Positions 1 through 7,346 of a stretch of 36,720 bases of DNA are shown piece by piece. The first letter of the stretch is position 1. Each line of letters begins with the position of its first letter. Location: positions 1-36,720 of the forward strand of contig JAHQVS010000039.1 in NCBI GenBank assembly GCA_019634215.1, written 5' to 3'. The DNA is from Paracoccaceae bacterium (GTDB taxonomy: Bacteria; Pseudomonadota; Alphaproteobacteria; Rhodobacterales; Rhodobacteraceae). Both the position numbers and the translations under genes were made by a program. Below the pieces are notes generated by a model. It was not told the DNA's origin, searched no databases, and was given only the letters and a program-made list of their open reading frames with translations.

Positions 1-97
1 AACTTTCGAACGGTTGGTCGAGGTGGTGCGGGCGATCGGCGCGTATTGGATCGAAATCGTCGCGCTGCCAACCGAATGCAGCTCGCGCGTTTATTAA
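1..97 (+). CDS. Response regulator receiver protein, C-terminal end (partial)
   Basis: Only the last 31 residues are inside the window; the frame is open to the left edge and stops at TAA 95-97. The residues FERLVEVVRAIGAYW are typical of the last helix of small Rcp1/CheY-like single-domain response regulators. Such proteins receive a phosphate from a histidine kinase in the cytoplasm. The next gene, a receiver-histidine kinase hybrid, starts 7 bases downstream, so the two are probably co-transcribed and may exchange phosphate. The phospho-acceptor Asp is outside the window, so the family call rests on the C-terminal signature and the neighbour. Confidence 0.7.
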   Translation, partial: TFERLVEVVRAIGAYWIEIVALPTECSSRVY

Positions 98-103
98 CTT
101 GGC

Positions 104-1606
104 GTGGCGGCTCCAATGCTCCGACTGCTTCTGGTTGAAGATGACGAGGATGATTATCTGATCACCTCGGAGCTCTTAGAGGAGCTGCCTTACCCTGTCG
201 ATCTGACGTGGGTAGAGTCCTACGATAAGGGCTTTGAGCATCTTGATCAGCATAGCTGTGATGTTTGTTTTGTCGATTATCGCATTGGCGGACAAACCGG
301 TTTGGAGTTTATCGCGGCGGCTAAAGCGAAGAATATCTTCACGCCGCTCATCCTGCTGACCGGGGTTGGCCAGAGAGATATCGACATCGCCGCCACTGAA
401 GCCGGAGCTGCGGATTTTCTCGATAAATCTGAACTCACCGGTGATATGCTGGAGCGCTCGATCAGGTATTCGGTCGCGCACGCTCGGGCGCTGCAAGCGC
501 TGTCCGAGCAATCCTCTTTGCTGGAGACAACGCTGGAGCACACCGGAGCTGGCATTGGCGCTGTTGATCGCGAGGGGCGGATCATCACCAGCAACGCGGA
601 TTTTCAGGTGTTCCTGGGTGCTTTTGAGCGTTCGGAGAATGCGGCCTCTGCTGGCGAAGGCGGTGGCGCCGAAACCGCATCGCTATTGCTGGAGCTTCTC
701 TCTCGGATAGAAGCCTCTACGACGGGGTACATCGAATATATTGGCGATCAGGGCCGTGTATTCGAAGCCCGCTCCAACGCCACGCCGCGCGGAGATGCGG
801 TGCTGTTTATCGTCGACATCACCGGACAGAAGAAGCTTCAGACCGACTTGCTGCGGGCGCAGCGTGAGACGGAGGCCACCAGCCGAGCGAAATCATCATT
901 TTTGGCGACCGTTAGCCACGAGTTGCGCACGCCCCTTAATGCTGTGATTGGATTTTCCGAGGTCTTGATGATCTCGGCGGATGATCCGGAAATGATTAAA
1001 GAGTATGCTGGAGAGATCCGATCAGGCGGCCATAATTTGTTGAAAATGGTGAATAATATCATCTTCTACTCTCAAATTGAGTCCGGTGAATATTCTTTCG
1101 AAAAAGACTCCGAGTGTTATTTGGAGGAGGTCGCAGCGCAGGCCAAGCGCGATGTCGGTGATGACATCAGCAGTAAGTCGATCGAGGTTAGTATCGCCAT
1201 CGACCCTAAGATTGAGTACGTCCGTTTTGATGAGATTTCGCTTCGCCGGATTGTGGCGAATTTACTCTCCAATGCGGTGAAGTTCTCACTACCGTCAGCC
1301 AAGGTTGAGATAGATATGGCCATGGCCACTGACGGCGGCGCCCGGATTTCTGTACGCGACTGGGGCGATGGCATGAGCGCGGACCAGATTGCTGAGGCGT
1401 TTAACCCGTTTTGCCGTGGTCAGGCGCGTTTGGACCGCTCACATGATGGGCTCGGGCTAGGGCTGCCGATTGCAGGCACTCTCGCGGAGAGCCATCAATG
1501 TTCTATCAAGCTGGAGTCTGCGCCTGAGAATGGGGTGACGGCTGTCCTGATTATGCCGCCGGACCGGGTGGCGCGCGCACCGTCCTCCTCTGCCTCAGTC
1601 GGATGA
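104..1606 (+). CDS. Hybrid sensor histidine kinase with N-terminal receiver domain
   Basis: A 500-residue cytoplasmic signalling protein with no membrane segment. Residues about 6-125 form a receiver domain: acidic pocket E12/D13, phospho-acceptor D58, T86 and K108. Residues about 135-245 look like a PAS-type sensory domain ending in the FIVDITGQKKLQ linker. A HisKA dimerisation domain follows, with H-box SHELRTPLNAVIGFS (His272). A HATPase_c domain ends the protein, with the N-box around NLLSNAVKFS and the G-boxes DWGDGM and GLGLGLP. The putative start is GTG 104; ATG 116 is an alternative. The receiver-first order suggests that a separate kinase or phosphotransfer partner switches this kinase. 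The input signal is unknown. It follows a response regulator and is separated from the acyltransferase cluster by 264 AT-rich bases, so a link to that cluster is not shown. Confidence 0.92.
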   Translation: MAAPMLRLLLVEDDEDDYLITSELLEELPYPVDLTWVESYDKGFEHLDQHSCDVCFVDYRIGGQTGLEFIAAAKAKNIFTPLILLTGVGQRDIDIAATEAGAADFLDKSELTGDMLERSIRYSVAHARALQALSEQSSLLETTLEHTGAGIGAVDREGRIITSNADFQVFLGAFERSENAASAGEGGGAETASLLLELLSRIEASTTGYIEYIGDQGRVFEARSNATPRGDAVLFIVDITGQKKLQTDLLRAQRETEATSRAKSSFLATVSHELRTPLNAVIGFSEVLMISADDPEMIKEYAGEIRSGGHNLLKMVNNIIFYSQIESGEYSFEKDSECYLEEVAAQAKRDVGDDISSKSIEVSIAIDPKIEYVRFDEISLRRIVANLLSNAVKFSLPSAKVEIDMAMATDGGARISVRDWGDGMSADQIAEAFNPFCRGQARLDRSHDGLGLGLPIAGTLAESHQCSIKLESAPENGVTAVLIMPPDRVARAPSSSASVG

Positions 1607-1870
1607 GATCCCTTTGGTTGAGCGCCGGCCCCTTTTCATGCCTGCTTTGATTGGCTGGAAGCCGATGCACTGAAGCATCCTTGTTTTCTTGGTGTGGTAA
1701 GTCTCAATCAAGATCTGTTTGGTCAAGGTGAATTATATCAATCTGATTTTGTTTTGATTTTATTTATTATGATTGTAGAAAAAGCGTTTTATTTTTTTGA
1801 TTTACGCATGGATAAGAGATTTTGCGTAAAACTCAACATTAGAACCAACAACTCTGGTTGAGATTTAGCG

Positions 1871-3154
1871 ATGACCACCACAATGGATGGCGACCAGCGC
1901 AGCGGCTCCGCAGATCGGCGGCTGTTGCCTCGTGACGATCTCGGACGGCGGCGGGATGATCTGGCCGGGTCTGGAATCTTGAGCGAGGAAGAAGAAAGCG
2001 CGCTGAGGTTGAAGCGGTTGTCGCTGCATTATGTGCTGATGTTTGCAGCGGTGTTGATGGTTAGCGTTGTGACTGTGAGCACAGGCAATCACAAGTATGC
2101 GCCGATGCTGCACGATACGCAGCGCATCAGTGAGGCCGCCGAGGTGCTCAGCGAGGGGCGCGCCTATCTCACCTATGATCTGAACATTGAGACGCGCCAA
2201 TTGCGCGAGGAGCATATCAAGAGCCTGAAGCGCACCCCGGAGCTGGCTGTGATGGGCGCTAGCCACTGGCAAGAGGGCCACGAGGTGATCGCCCCTGGCG
2301 TCGACTACTACAATGCTCATATTCATCGGGACTATTACGAGGACATCGTTGGCGTGGTCGGCTCGTTTTATGAGGCAGGCCGTTTGCCCGAAACTCTAGT
2401 GATCTCCATCCGGGATAACCAGTTTCTCCCTGTTTCCGCGCGCACGGACTTTCTGTGGACGCCGGGCTTGGAAGCGTATCGACGGATGGCGCGCCGGTTG
2501 GGGCTGCCCCACCATGTCGCCTATGCGCATGGGCTCACACCGCAACTGCGTCAGGAGCTGTCGCTACCCTTGCTGGCGGCCAATCTGGAGCGTGACTTTG
2601 CATCGCCAGTGAAGCCCGGCCCCAGGCCAGCGGACGCCGCAACGGCGCCGCATCCCACCCTGTCAACCCTGCTGCCGGATGGCTCGATTCTCTGGTCGGT
2701 GATCCAGGAACAGTCGTACACACAGGAGCGCACCCGTCGCCTTTCGCTAGAGTTCGCGGCAGAGAAGCGTCACCAGCAGCTTGTTGTCGATCCGCTCGGG
2801 CTGCGTTCGGTTGACAGAGTGTTGGCGTTCTTGGCGGAGCGCGGCGTGAAAGTCTATCTAGCCCACCCTCCCTTCAACCCTACTTATTGGGCTGCGGTGC
2901 AGGGCTCGCCCTACATGGAAGGCCTCAAGAACATTGAGCGGATTACGCAGGATCTGGCGGCCAAGTATGGCTGGAAGGTGGTTGGTTCGTTCAATCCACA
3001 TGATCTGGGCTGCGTCGATGAAATGTACATCGACGCCGAGCATAGCGGTCCTGAGTGCTTAAAACGCATAATTGATCAGGTGTTGGAAGACCAGAACAAG
3101 CTAGCGCGGAATGCGCCAACTGGAGAGCGGTCGAATGACGTTTTCTTCCTATGA
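1871..3154 (+). CDS. SGNH-hydrolase-like membrane protein, DltD/AlgJ-like partner of the MBOAT
   Basis: A 427-residue protein with a cytoplasmic N-terminus of about 50 mostly polar residues, one membrane segment at about 52-70 and a large domain expected on the periplasmic side. Two sequence blocks fit an SGNH (GDSL-like) catalytic fold: the nucleophile region VMGASHWQEG with Ser131, and DAEHSG near the end with Asp388 and His391 as the D-x-x-H pair. SGNH proteins of this topology (AlgJ/AlgX, PatB, DltD) take an acyl group delivered by an MBOAT and place it on a polysaccharide or other envelope polymer. The MBOAT gene starts inside this gene's last 20 bases, so the two are translationally coupled. 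The ribosome-binding site before ATG 1871 is weak. It could instead be a hydrolase, but the context favours a transferase. Confidence 0.75.
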   Translation: MTTTMDGDQRSGSADRRLLPRDDLGRRRDDLAGSGILSEEEESALRLKRLSLHYVLMFAAVLMVSVVTVSTGNHKYAPMLHDTQRISEAAEVLSEGRAYLTYDLNIETRQLREEHIKSLKRTPELAVMGASHWQEGHEVIAPGVDYYNAHIHRDYYEDIVGVVGSFYEAGRLPETLVISIRDNQFLPVSARTDFLWTPGLEAYRRMARRLGLPHHVAYAHGLTPQLRQELSLPLLAANLERDFASPVKPGPRPADAATAPHPTLSTLLPDGSILWSVIQEQSYTQERTRRLSLEFAAEKRHQQLVVDPLGLRSVDRVLAFLAERGVKVYLAHPPFNPTYWAAVQGSPYMEGLKNIERITQDLAAKYGWKVVGSFNPHDLGCVDEMYIDAEHSGPECLKRIIDQVLEDQNKLARNAPTGERSNDVFFL

Positions 3155-4706
3155 ATTCATTCTGATCTTCTTACCGCTCTGTTATCTCGGCTTTCTTGCA
3201 GTCCATCGCGGATTCGGCTGGGCGGGCGTATATCCGTATCTGGCTGCGATGTCGTTACTCTTCTATGCCATGTTCAGCGCAACATTGACCTTAGTGCTGG
3301 TTGGGTCCGTGTTGGTGAATTTCGCCTTGGGGCGGCTGATCGTGCAACTTCGCGAAAGCGGGCAGGCGACCGGCTGGTTCACCGCTGGCGCCGTCGGGGC
3401 AAACTTGGCGATGCTGGGATACGCCAAGTACGCGAATTTCTTCATTGACATCACCAATTCGGCTTCCGGGGCTGGCTTCTCCCATATCGATCTGATTGTG
3501 CCGGTGGGGGTGTCTTTTTTCACCTTCACCCAGATTGGCTTTTTGTTGGAGGCCAATAGCGGTCAGGTCGGGCGGGTGCCTTTCTCGCGATACGCCTTGT
3601 TCGCCACCTTTTTCCCTTGCGTCACTGCCGGTCCGATCCTTCTGCAACGTGAGATTTTCGGGCAGATGGAGGAGAAGCAGGGGCCGGCCTACTCAACTGT
3701 TGCTCTCTCCATTGGGTTGACCATCTTCGCAATGGGGCTGTTCAAGAAAGTCATCTTAGCGGACAGTATCGCGCCCTATGCCGACACCGCCTTTGACGGT
3801 GTCGCCGCCGGAGCGACGATCGGGGTGCTCGAAGCTTGGGCTGGCGCATTGGCGTACACCTTCCAGCTCTATTTTGACTTCTCAGGCTATACTGATATGG
3901 CGATTGGGCTTGGCTATATCTTCGGCTTGAAGCTGCCGCTCAATTTCAATTCGCCGTTTCGCGCCACCAGCATCTCTGAGTTCTGGCGGCGTTGGCATAT
4001 GACCATGACGCGGTTCTTCACCACCTATCTGTACACGCCGTTGGCGGTACGTGGCACGCGCACAGCGATGCAGGCGGGGTATTCACCTGTACAGCGTTGG
4101 CTGATCGCCTCGGCGATACCGGTGGTGTTCACCTTCTTCATCGCCGGTATTTGGCACGGCGCGGGATGGACCTTCGTGGTTTATGGCCTGATCCATGGCG
4201 CGGCGTTAGCGGTCAACCATGGCTGGCGTCAGTTCAAGGGCGCGGACCTGGGCCCTCAGGTGGGCTGGGTGTTGACGATGTCAGTCGTCGTCACAGGATT
4301 GGTGGTGTTTCGCGCACCGGATATGCAGGTCGCAGGGACAATCATCGCCAGCATGTGGGGCTATGAGTTCTTTGGTGAGGCTCTGCGCGGCGAGTGGAGC
4401 GGCGCCGTTTTGGTGGTGAACGGCGCTGTCGCCGCCGACTATCTGGGTGATCGGGTCAAGTTAGATTTGCAGTCGGCGTTTTTACTGATCGCAGCATATG
4501 GCGGATTGGTGCTCTCGGCGCCGAACACCCAAGAGGTGCTGCGCAACTATTGGGTTAGCTGCGATCCGCAGCCGGAAGAAGACCAAGACACGGCATGGCT
4601 GCGCTGGCGGCCAAACCTCGCCTGGGGGATGGCGGCTGGCTTGGTGTTTGTGATCGCTCTGAGTTCAATGGGGGATCACAGCCACTTCTTGTATTACAAG
4701 TTCTAG
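3135..4706 (+). CDS. MBOAT family O-acyltransferase (AlgI/DltB-like)
   Basis: A 523-residue polytopic inner-membrane protein. I chose ATG 3135 because MTFSSYEFILIFLP matches the usual AlgI-family N-terminus and a GGAG lies 9-10 bases upstream; an in-frame ATG at 3111 would add eight atypical residues. MBOAT landmarks are present: YFDFSGYTDMAIGLG, the block SISEFWRRWHMTMTRFF, and the catalytic histidine in AGIWHGAGW (His341). The family moves an acyl group across the membrane from a cytoplasmic donor. AlgI and PatA use acetyl donors; DltB uses D-alanyl-DltC. Here a carrier protein and an aminoacyl:carrier ligase follow directly, which points to an aminoacyl donor. The protein ends in HFLYYKF, resembling the C-terminal tyrosine motif of DltX and of AlgI-like MBOATs. 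It overlaps the SGNH gene and lies 21 bases before the ligase. Confidence 0.93.
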   Translation: MTFSSYEFILIFLPLCYLGFLAVHRGFGWAGVYPYLAAMSLLFYAMFSATLTLVLVGSVLVNFALGRLIVQLRESGQATGWFTAGAVGANLAMLGYAKYANFFIDITNSASGAGFSHIDLIVPVGVSFFTFTQIGFLLEANSGQVGRVPFSRYALFATFFPCVTAGPILLQREIFGQMEEKQGPAYSTVALSIGLTIFAMGLFKKVILADSIAPYADTAFDGVAAGATIGVLEAWAGALAYTFQLYFDFSGYTDMAIGLGYIFGLKLPLNFNSPFRATSISEFWRRWHMTMTRFFTTYLYTPLAVRGTRTAMQAGYSPVQRWLIASAIPVVFTFFIAGIWHGAGWTFVVYGLIHGAALAVNHGWRQFKGADLGPQVGWVLTMSVVVTGLVVFRAPDMQVAGTIIASMWGYEFFGEALRGEWSGAVLVVNGAVAADYLGDRVKLDLQSAFLLIAAYGGLVLSAPNTQEVLRNYWVSCDPQPEEDQDTAWLRWRPNLAWGMAAGLVFVIALSSMGDHSHFLYYKF

Positions 4707-4727
4707 TGGGGACTGGGGGGAGAGACG

Positions 4728-5942
4728 ATGAACCAGATGGTCACGGGCGCGATCAACGTCACGATCGCGTTGCCAAAGCAGCTTGAGCAGGAGATCGCCG
4801 ACGATATCGAGAAAGAGTCGGTGTTCGTTTCTCCTTACCTAGAGAAAATCAAGGTGGCGGCGGACCGCATGTCGGCCGAGCTATTCATCCGCGACGCCGC
4901 CAAGGCGGAAGAGGTGGTGGACAAAGCGACCCGTTATGTCGAGGTGATGGCGAAGCAGCGCACTGGCTTTGACATCAAGCTGTTCCTGCAAAATAAGCGC
5001 CAGGATGTCGGGCCGTTTCAGCCGGATGTCAACGCCGAGCTGGTGAGCCGTGGCTGGGTGCATGATTACGGTGAGGGGCAAGTCGCGTATCGCGGGCCTG
5101 TGTTGAAACTGGCGCAGCTTGTCAACGCCAAGGCGGTTGAGTTGTACGCGCGGGCGTTTGATCTGGTTGATGGGCATTTCCCGTCCTTCGTCAGCGCAGA
5201 GACGCTGCATAAGTGCGGTTATTTCGACTCCCACCCCAATCAAGCATCGTTCGTGGCGACGGTTATAGAAGATTTCGACGCCATTGAGGAGTTCCGCCGG
5301 GCGAACTCCTGCGCCGAGGGGGCGGTGCTGCCACCACAGGAGCATATGCACCATGGCGGCATGTGCCTGAACCCCGCTGCTTGTTTTCCGGCCTATCCGA
5401 CCTTCGCTGGCGAGACATTGCCGGAGGAAGGCCATGTGGTGAGCTGGCAGGGCCGGGTGTTCCGCTATGAGTCGCGCAACATCACCGGCTTGGACCGGCT
5501 GTATGAATTCAATGTGCGCGAACTGGTGTTCCTGGGCTCAGAGGAGTTCGTCGCGAACTGTCGGCAACGGGTGATCCCGGTGATCGGCGGGCTGGCGGCG
5601 TTCTTCGACTTGGAGATGAAGCTCCAAACCGCCACCGATCCGTTCTTTGCGACGGTCTCCGCCGCCAAGAAGTTCTTCCAAGCCTCGCAAGAAGTGAAGA
5701 GCGAGATTCTGATCCCTGTGCTGAAGGCGGACGGATCAGTGAAAGAGATGGCTTGCGGATCGGTAAACCTGCACGGCGCATTCTTTGGCGAGCGGTTTGA
5801 TATTACGGCTGTCGACGGCGCCGCCGCACATACCGGCTGCGTCGGGTTAGGGGTGGAGCGCTGGGTGCTGGCCGCCTTCACCCAGCATGGTTTCGATCCG
5901 GCGCGGTGGCCGCAGCCGGTGCGTGAGGCGATTTTTGCTTAA
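4728..5942 (+). CDS. Amino acid:[carrier protein] ligase, seryl-tRNA synthetase-like (class II aaRS paralogue)
   Basis: A 404-residue cytoplasmic protein. From about residue 100 it matches the aaCP ligase family known from Bradyrhizobium and Agrobacterium. Those enzymes resemble the catalytic core of archaeal SerRS but load glycine or alanine onto the phosphopantetheine of a carrier protein instead of tRNA. Visible landmarks are TLHKCGYFDSHP, LNPAACFPAYPTF, the motif-2-like VFRYESRNITGLDRLYEF, the SVNLHGAFFGERFDI block, and a motif-3-like HTGCVGLGVERW. The Cys and Glu residues in these blocks are candidates for the family's zinc site. The first roughly 95 residues form an extra N-terminal region not expected in the short (about 320-residue) relatives. 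A strong GGGGGGAGAG lies before ATG 4728. A carrier protein gene follows within 50 bases, matching the known ligase-carrier pairing. The amino acid used cannot be read from sequence. Confidence 0.9.
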   Translation: MNQMVTGAINVTIALPKQLEQEIADDIEKESVFVSPYLEKIKVAADRMSAELFIRDAAKAEEVVDKATRYVEVMAKQRTGFDIKLFLQNKRQDVGPFQPDVNAELVSRGWVHDYGEGQVAYRGPVLKLAQLVNAKAVELYARAFDLVDGHFPSFVSAETLHKCGYFDSHPNQASFVATVIEDFDAIEEFRRANSCAEGAVLPPQEHMHHGGMCLNPAACFPAYPTFAGETLPEEGHVVSWQGRVFRYESRNITGLDRLYEFNVRELVFLGSEEFVANCRQRVIPVIGGLAAFFDLEMKLQTATDPFFATVSAAKKFFQASQEVKSEILIPVLKADGSVKEMACGSVNLHGAFFGERFDITAVDGAAAHTGCVGLGVERWVLAAFTQHGFDPARWPQPVREAIFA

Positions 5943-5985
5943 TTAGGAATAGCCCTTTCAGGGGCAGGGAAGCTTGGGGGAGCAA

Positions 5986-6216
5986 ATGAAGAAACTAGAA
6001 ACCATCGTCGCCGATATTTTGTCCGTCTCTGAGGACATCATTCATGACGAGTCAAACGCGAAGAACACGCCGAATTGGGACAGCGCACGCCATATCGATC
6101 TGATGATGGCGGTGGAGTTGGCCTATCAGGTCCAGTTCTCGATGCCAGAAATTACTGGACTTCAGAACCTCGGCGATATGCGGCGCTTGCTGCAGCAAAA
6201 GGGTGTTGAGGTTTAG
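5986..6216 (+). CDS. Small acyl/aminoacyl carrier protein (DltC/ACP-like)
   Basis: A 76-residue acidic helical protein with the phosphopantetheine attachment site in WDSARHIDLM. Ser33 is the predicted modified residue; the usual DSL is DSA here. The length and the motif near position 33 fit free-standing carrier proteins. I prefer ATG 5986 (MKKLETIVADILSV), preceded by GGGGGAG at short spacing; an upstream TTG at 5974 would add four residues. It sits 43 bases after the SerRS-like ligase, the arrangement known for aminoacyl:carrier ligases and their partner carriers. Inference: it carries an amino acid as a thioester from the ligase to the MBOAT at the inner face of the membrane, as DltC does in Gram-positive bacteria. 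A 4'-phosphopantetheinyl transferase encoded elsewhere would be needed. Confidence 0.9.
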   Translation: MKKLETIVADILSVSEDIIHDESNAKNTPNWDSARHIDLMMAVELAYQVQFSMPEITGLQNLGDMRRLLQQKGVEV

Positions 6217-6231
6217 GCCGGACATCGGCCT
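6215..6231 (+). terminator. Short intercistronic hairpin between the carrier protein gene and dctP
   Basis: AGGCCG and CGGCCT form a perfect 6-bp stem around a 5-base loop, overlapping the carrier stop codon and ending 20 bases before the dctP start. No T-run follows, so it is more likely an mRNA stability or partial attenuation element than a true terminator. Confidence 0.35.
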
Positions 6232-6251
6232 ATGAGACAGGAGCAAATAGT

Positions 6252-7253
6252 ATGAGATGGTTTGGGATCGCCGCCGCGTCGTTGATTGTTGTCGGCGCCG
6301 CCTTCACCGCGACGGTTGAGCGGAAGTATGAATGGGATATGGCGAACGAGTACAACGCCACGTCCATTCACGCCGAAGGCGATAAACTGTTTTCGGAGAA
6401 GCTGGCGGAGCTGTCGCACGGCGTGATCACCATCACGCACCACTTTGGCGGCTCGATTGGCTTTAAGTCGAAGGATCAACTTGACGCCGTTGGCGATGGC
6501 GCCTTGCCGATCGCCGACACCTTTGTCGGTCCTCTTGGCGGTGTCGAGTCGGTGTTCTTGTTGCCGACGCTGCCGTTCTTGGCGTCGACATCGGAGCAGG
6601 CGCGGGAGCTGTATGAGATCGCCAAGCCGGAGTACGAGGCGGCGTTTCTGAAGCACAATCAGAAGCTGCTGTACTCGTCACCTTGGCCTCCGTCAGGCTT
6701 CTGGGCAAATGCGCCGATCGACAGTGTGGAGTCATTGGAAGGGTTGCGGCTGCGGACTTATGACGCCAATGGCACCGTCACCTTGAAACAGGCAGGCGCT
6801 GCCCCGATTCAACTTTCATGGGCCGACGTCGCGCCGCAGTTGGCGACGGGCGGGATTTCCGGCGTGCTGACGTCAGCCGAGTCGGGCGTGAATGGCAGCT
6901 TCTGGGAGCATCTGTCGCATTTCACTGAGGTGAACTATGCGGTGCCGCTAAACATGGTGACGATCAATCTCGATGTCTGGAACAGCCTCAGCCCGGATCT
7001 GCAACTGGCGGTCCGTGAGGCGGCTCATGCGACTGAGAACCATAACTGGCAGGAAGTGAAGCGCCGGGTGGCGCAGAACTACGCTGAGATGAAAGAGAAC
7101 GGCGTCACCGTGGTGGACCAGACCCCGCCGGAATTTCTGAAGGCGCTGCGTACGGCCGGTCAGGAAGCCCGAGCGACTTGGCTGGAGAAGTTCGGCGAGC
7201 CCGGTGAAAAGATCCTGGCGGAGTATGAGGCGCGTCGCGCGGCGGTGAACTAG
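6252..7253 (+). CDS. TRAP transporter substrate-binding protein (DctP family)
   Basis: A 333-residue periplasmic binding protein. Residues 1-20 are a hydrophobic export signal ending AAFTA. The mature part starts WDMANEYNATSIHAEG, typical of DctP proteins. The segment LEGLRLRTYDANG carries the conserved arginine (about R168) that usually pairs with the carboxylate of the ligand, followed by the PIQLSWADVAPQLATGGISG block common to the family. An AGGAG lies upstream of ATG 6252. It is followed by both membrane subunits, so this is a complete tripartite sodium-driven importer. The ligand is probably an organic acid or acidic sugar derivative. It is separated from the carrier protein gene by only 35 bases, so it may belong to the same transcript as the acyltransferase cluster. 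Confidence 0.93.
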   Translation: MRWFGIAAASLIVVGAAFTATVERKYEWDMANEYNATSIHAEGDKLFSEKLAELSHGVITITHHFGGSIGFKSKDQLDAVGDGALPIADTFVGPLGGVESVFLLPTLPFLASTSEQARELYEIAKPEYEAAFLKHNQKLLYSSPWPPSGFWANAPIDSVESLEGLRLRTYDANGTVTLKQAGAAPIQLSWADVAPQLATGGISGVLTSAESGVNGSFWEHLSHFTEVNYAVPLNMVTINLDVWNSLSPDLQLAVREAAHATENHNWQEVKRRVAQNYAEMKENGVTVVDQTPPEFLKALRTAGQEARATWLEKFGEPGEKILAEYEARRAAVN

Positions 7254-7284
7254 ATCGTCTTTCGCTGCTGCCTGTTAAACCTGA

Positions 7285-7312
7285 GCCGCGCCTGCTAGGC
7301 GCGGCCTTTCTT
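7285..7312 (+). terminator. Attenuator-like hairpin between dctP and dctQ
   Basis: GCCGCGCC (7285-7292) pairs perfectly with GGCGCGGC (7298-7305) around the loop TGCTA, and CTTTCTT follows. The 8-bp GC-rich stem with a short T-rich tail looks like a partial intrinsic terminator. Placed directly after the binding-protein gene, it would give more DctP than membrane subunit transcript, as is common for binding-protein transporters. Confidence 0.6.
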
Positions 7313-7346
7313 CATCTCCAGACGGATTGAACAGGGGCGAGCGCCG

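Noticed and set aside
1871-4706. Alginate-type acetylation system (AlgI/AlgJ) as the sole explanation
   Set aside because: The proteins fit that family pair, but the immediately following aminoacyl:carrier ligase and carrier protein are not part of acetylation systems, so an aminoacyl donor is the better reading.
4728-5942. A genuine seryl-tRNA synthetase
   Set aside because: It lacks the bacterial SerRS long coiled-coil tRNA-binding arm and is paired with a carrier protein gene, as in the aaCP ligase family.
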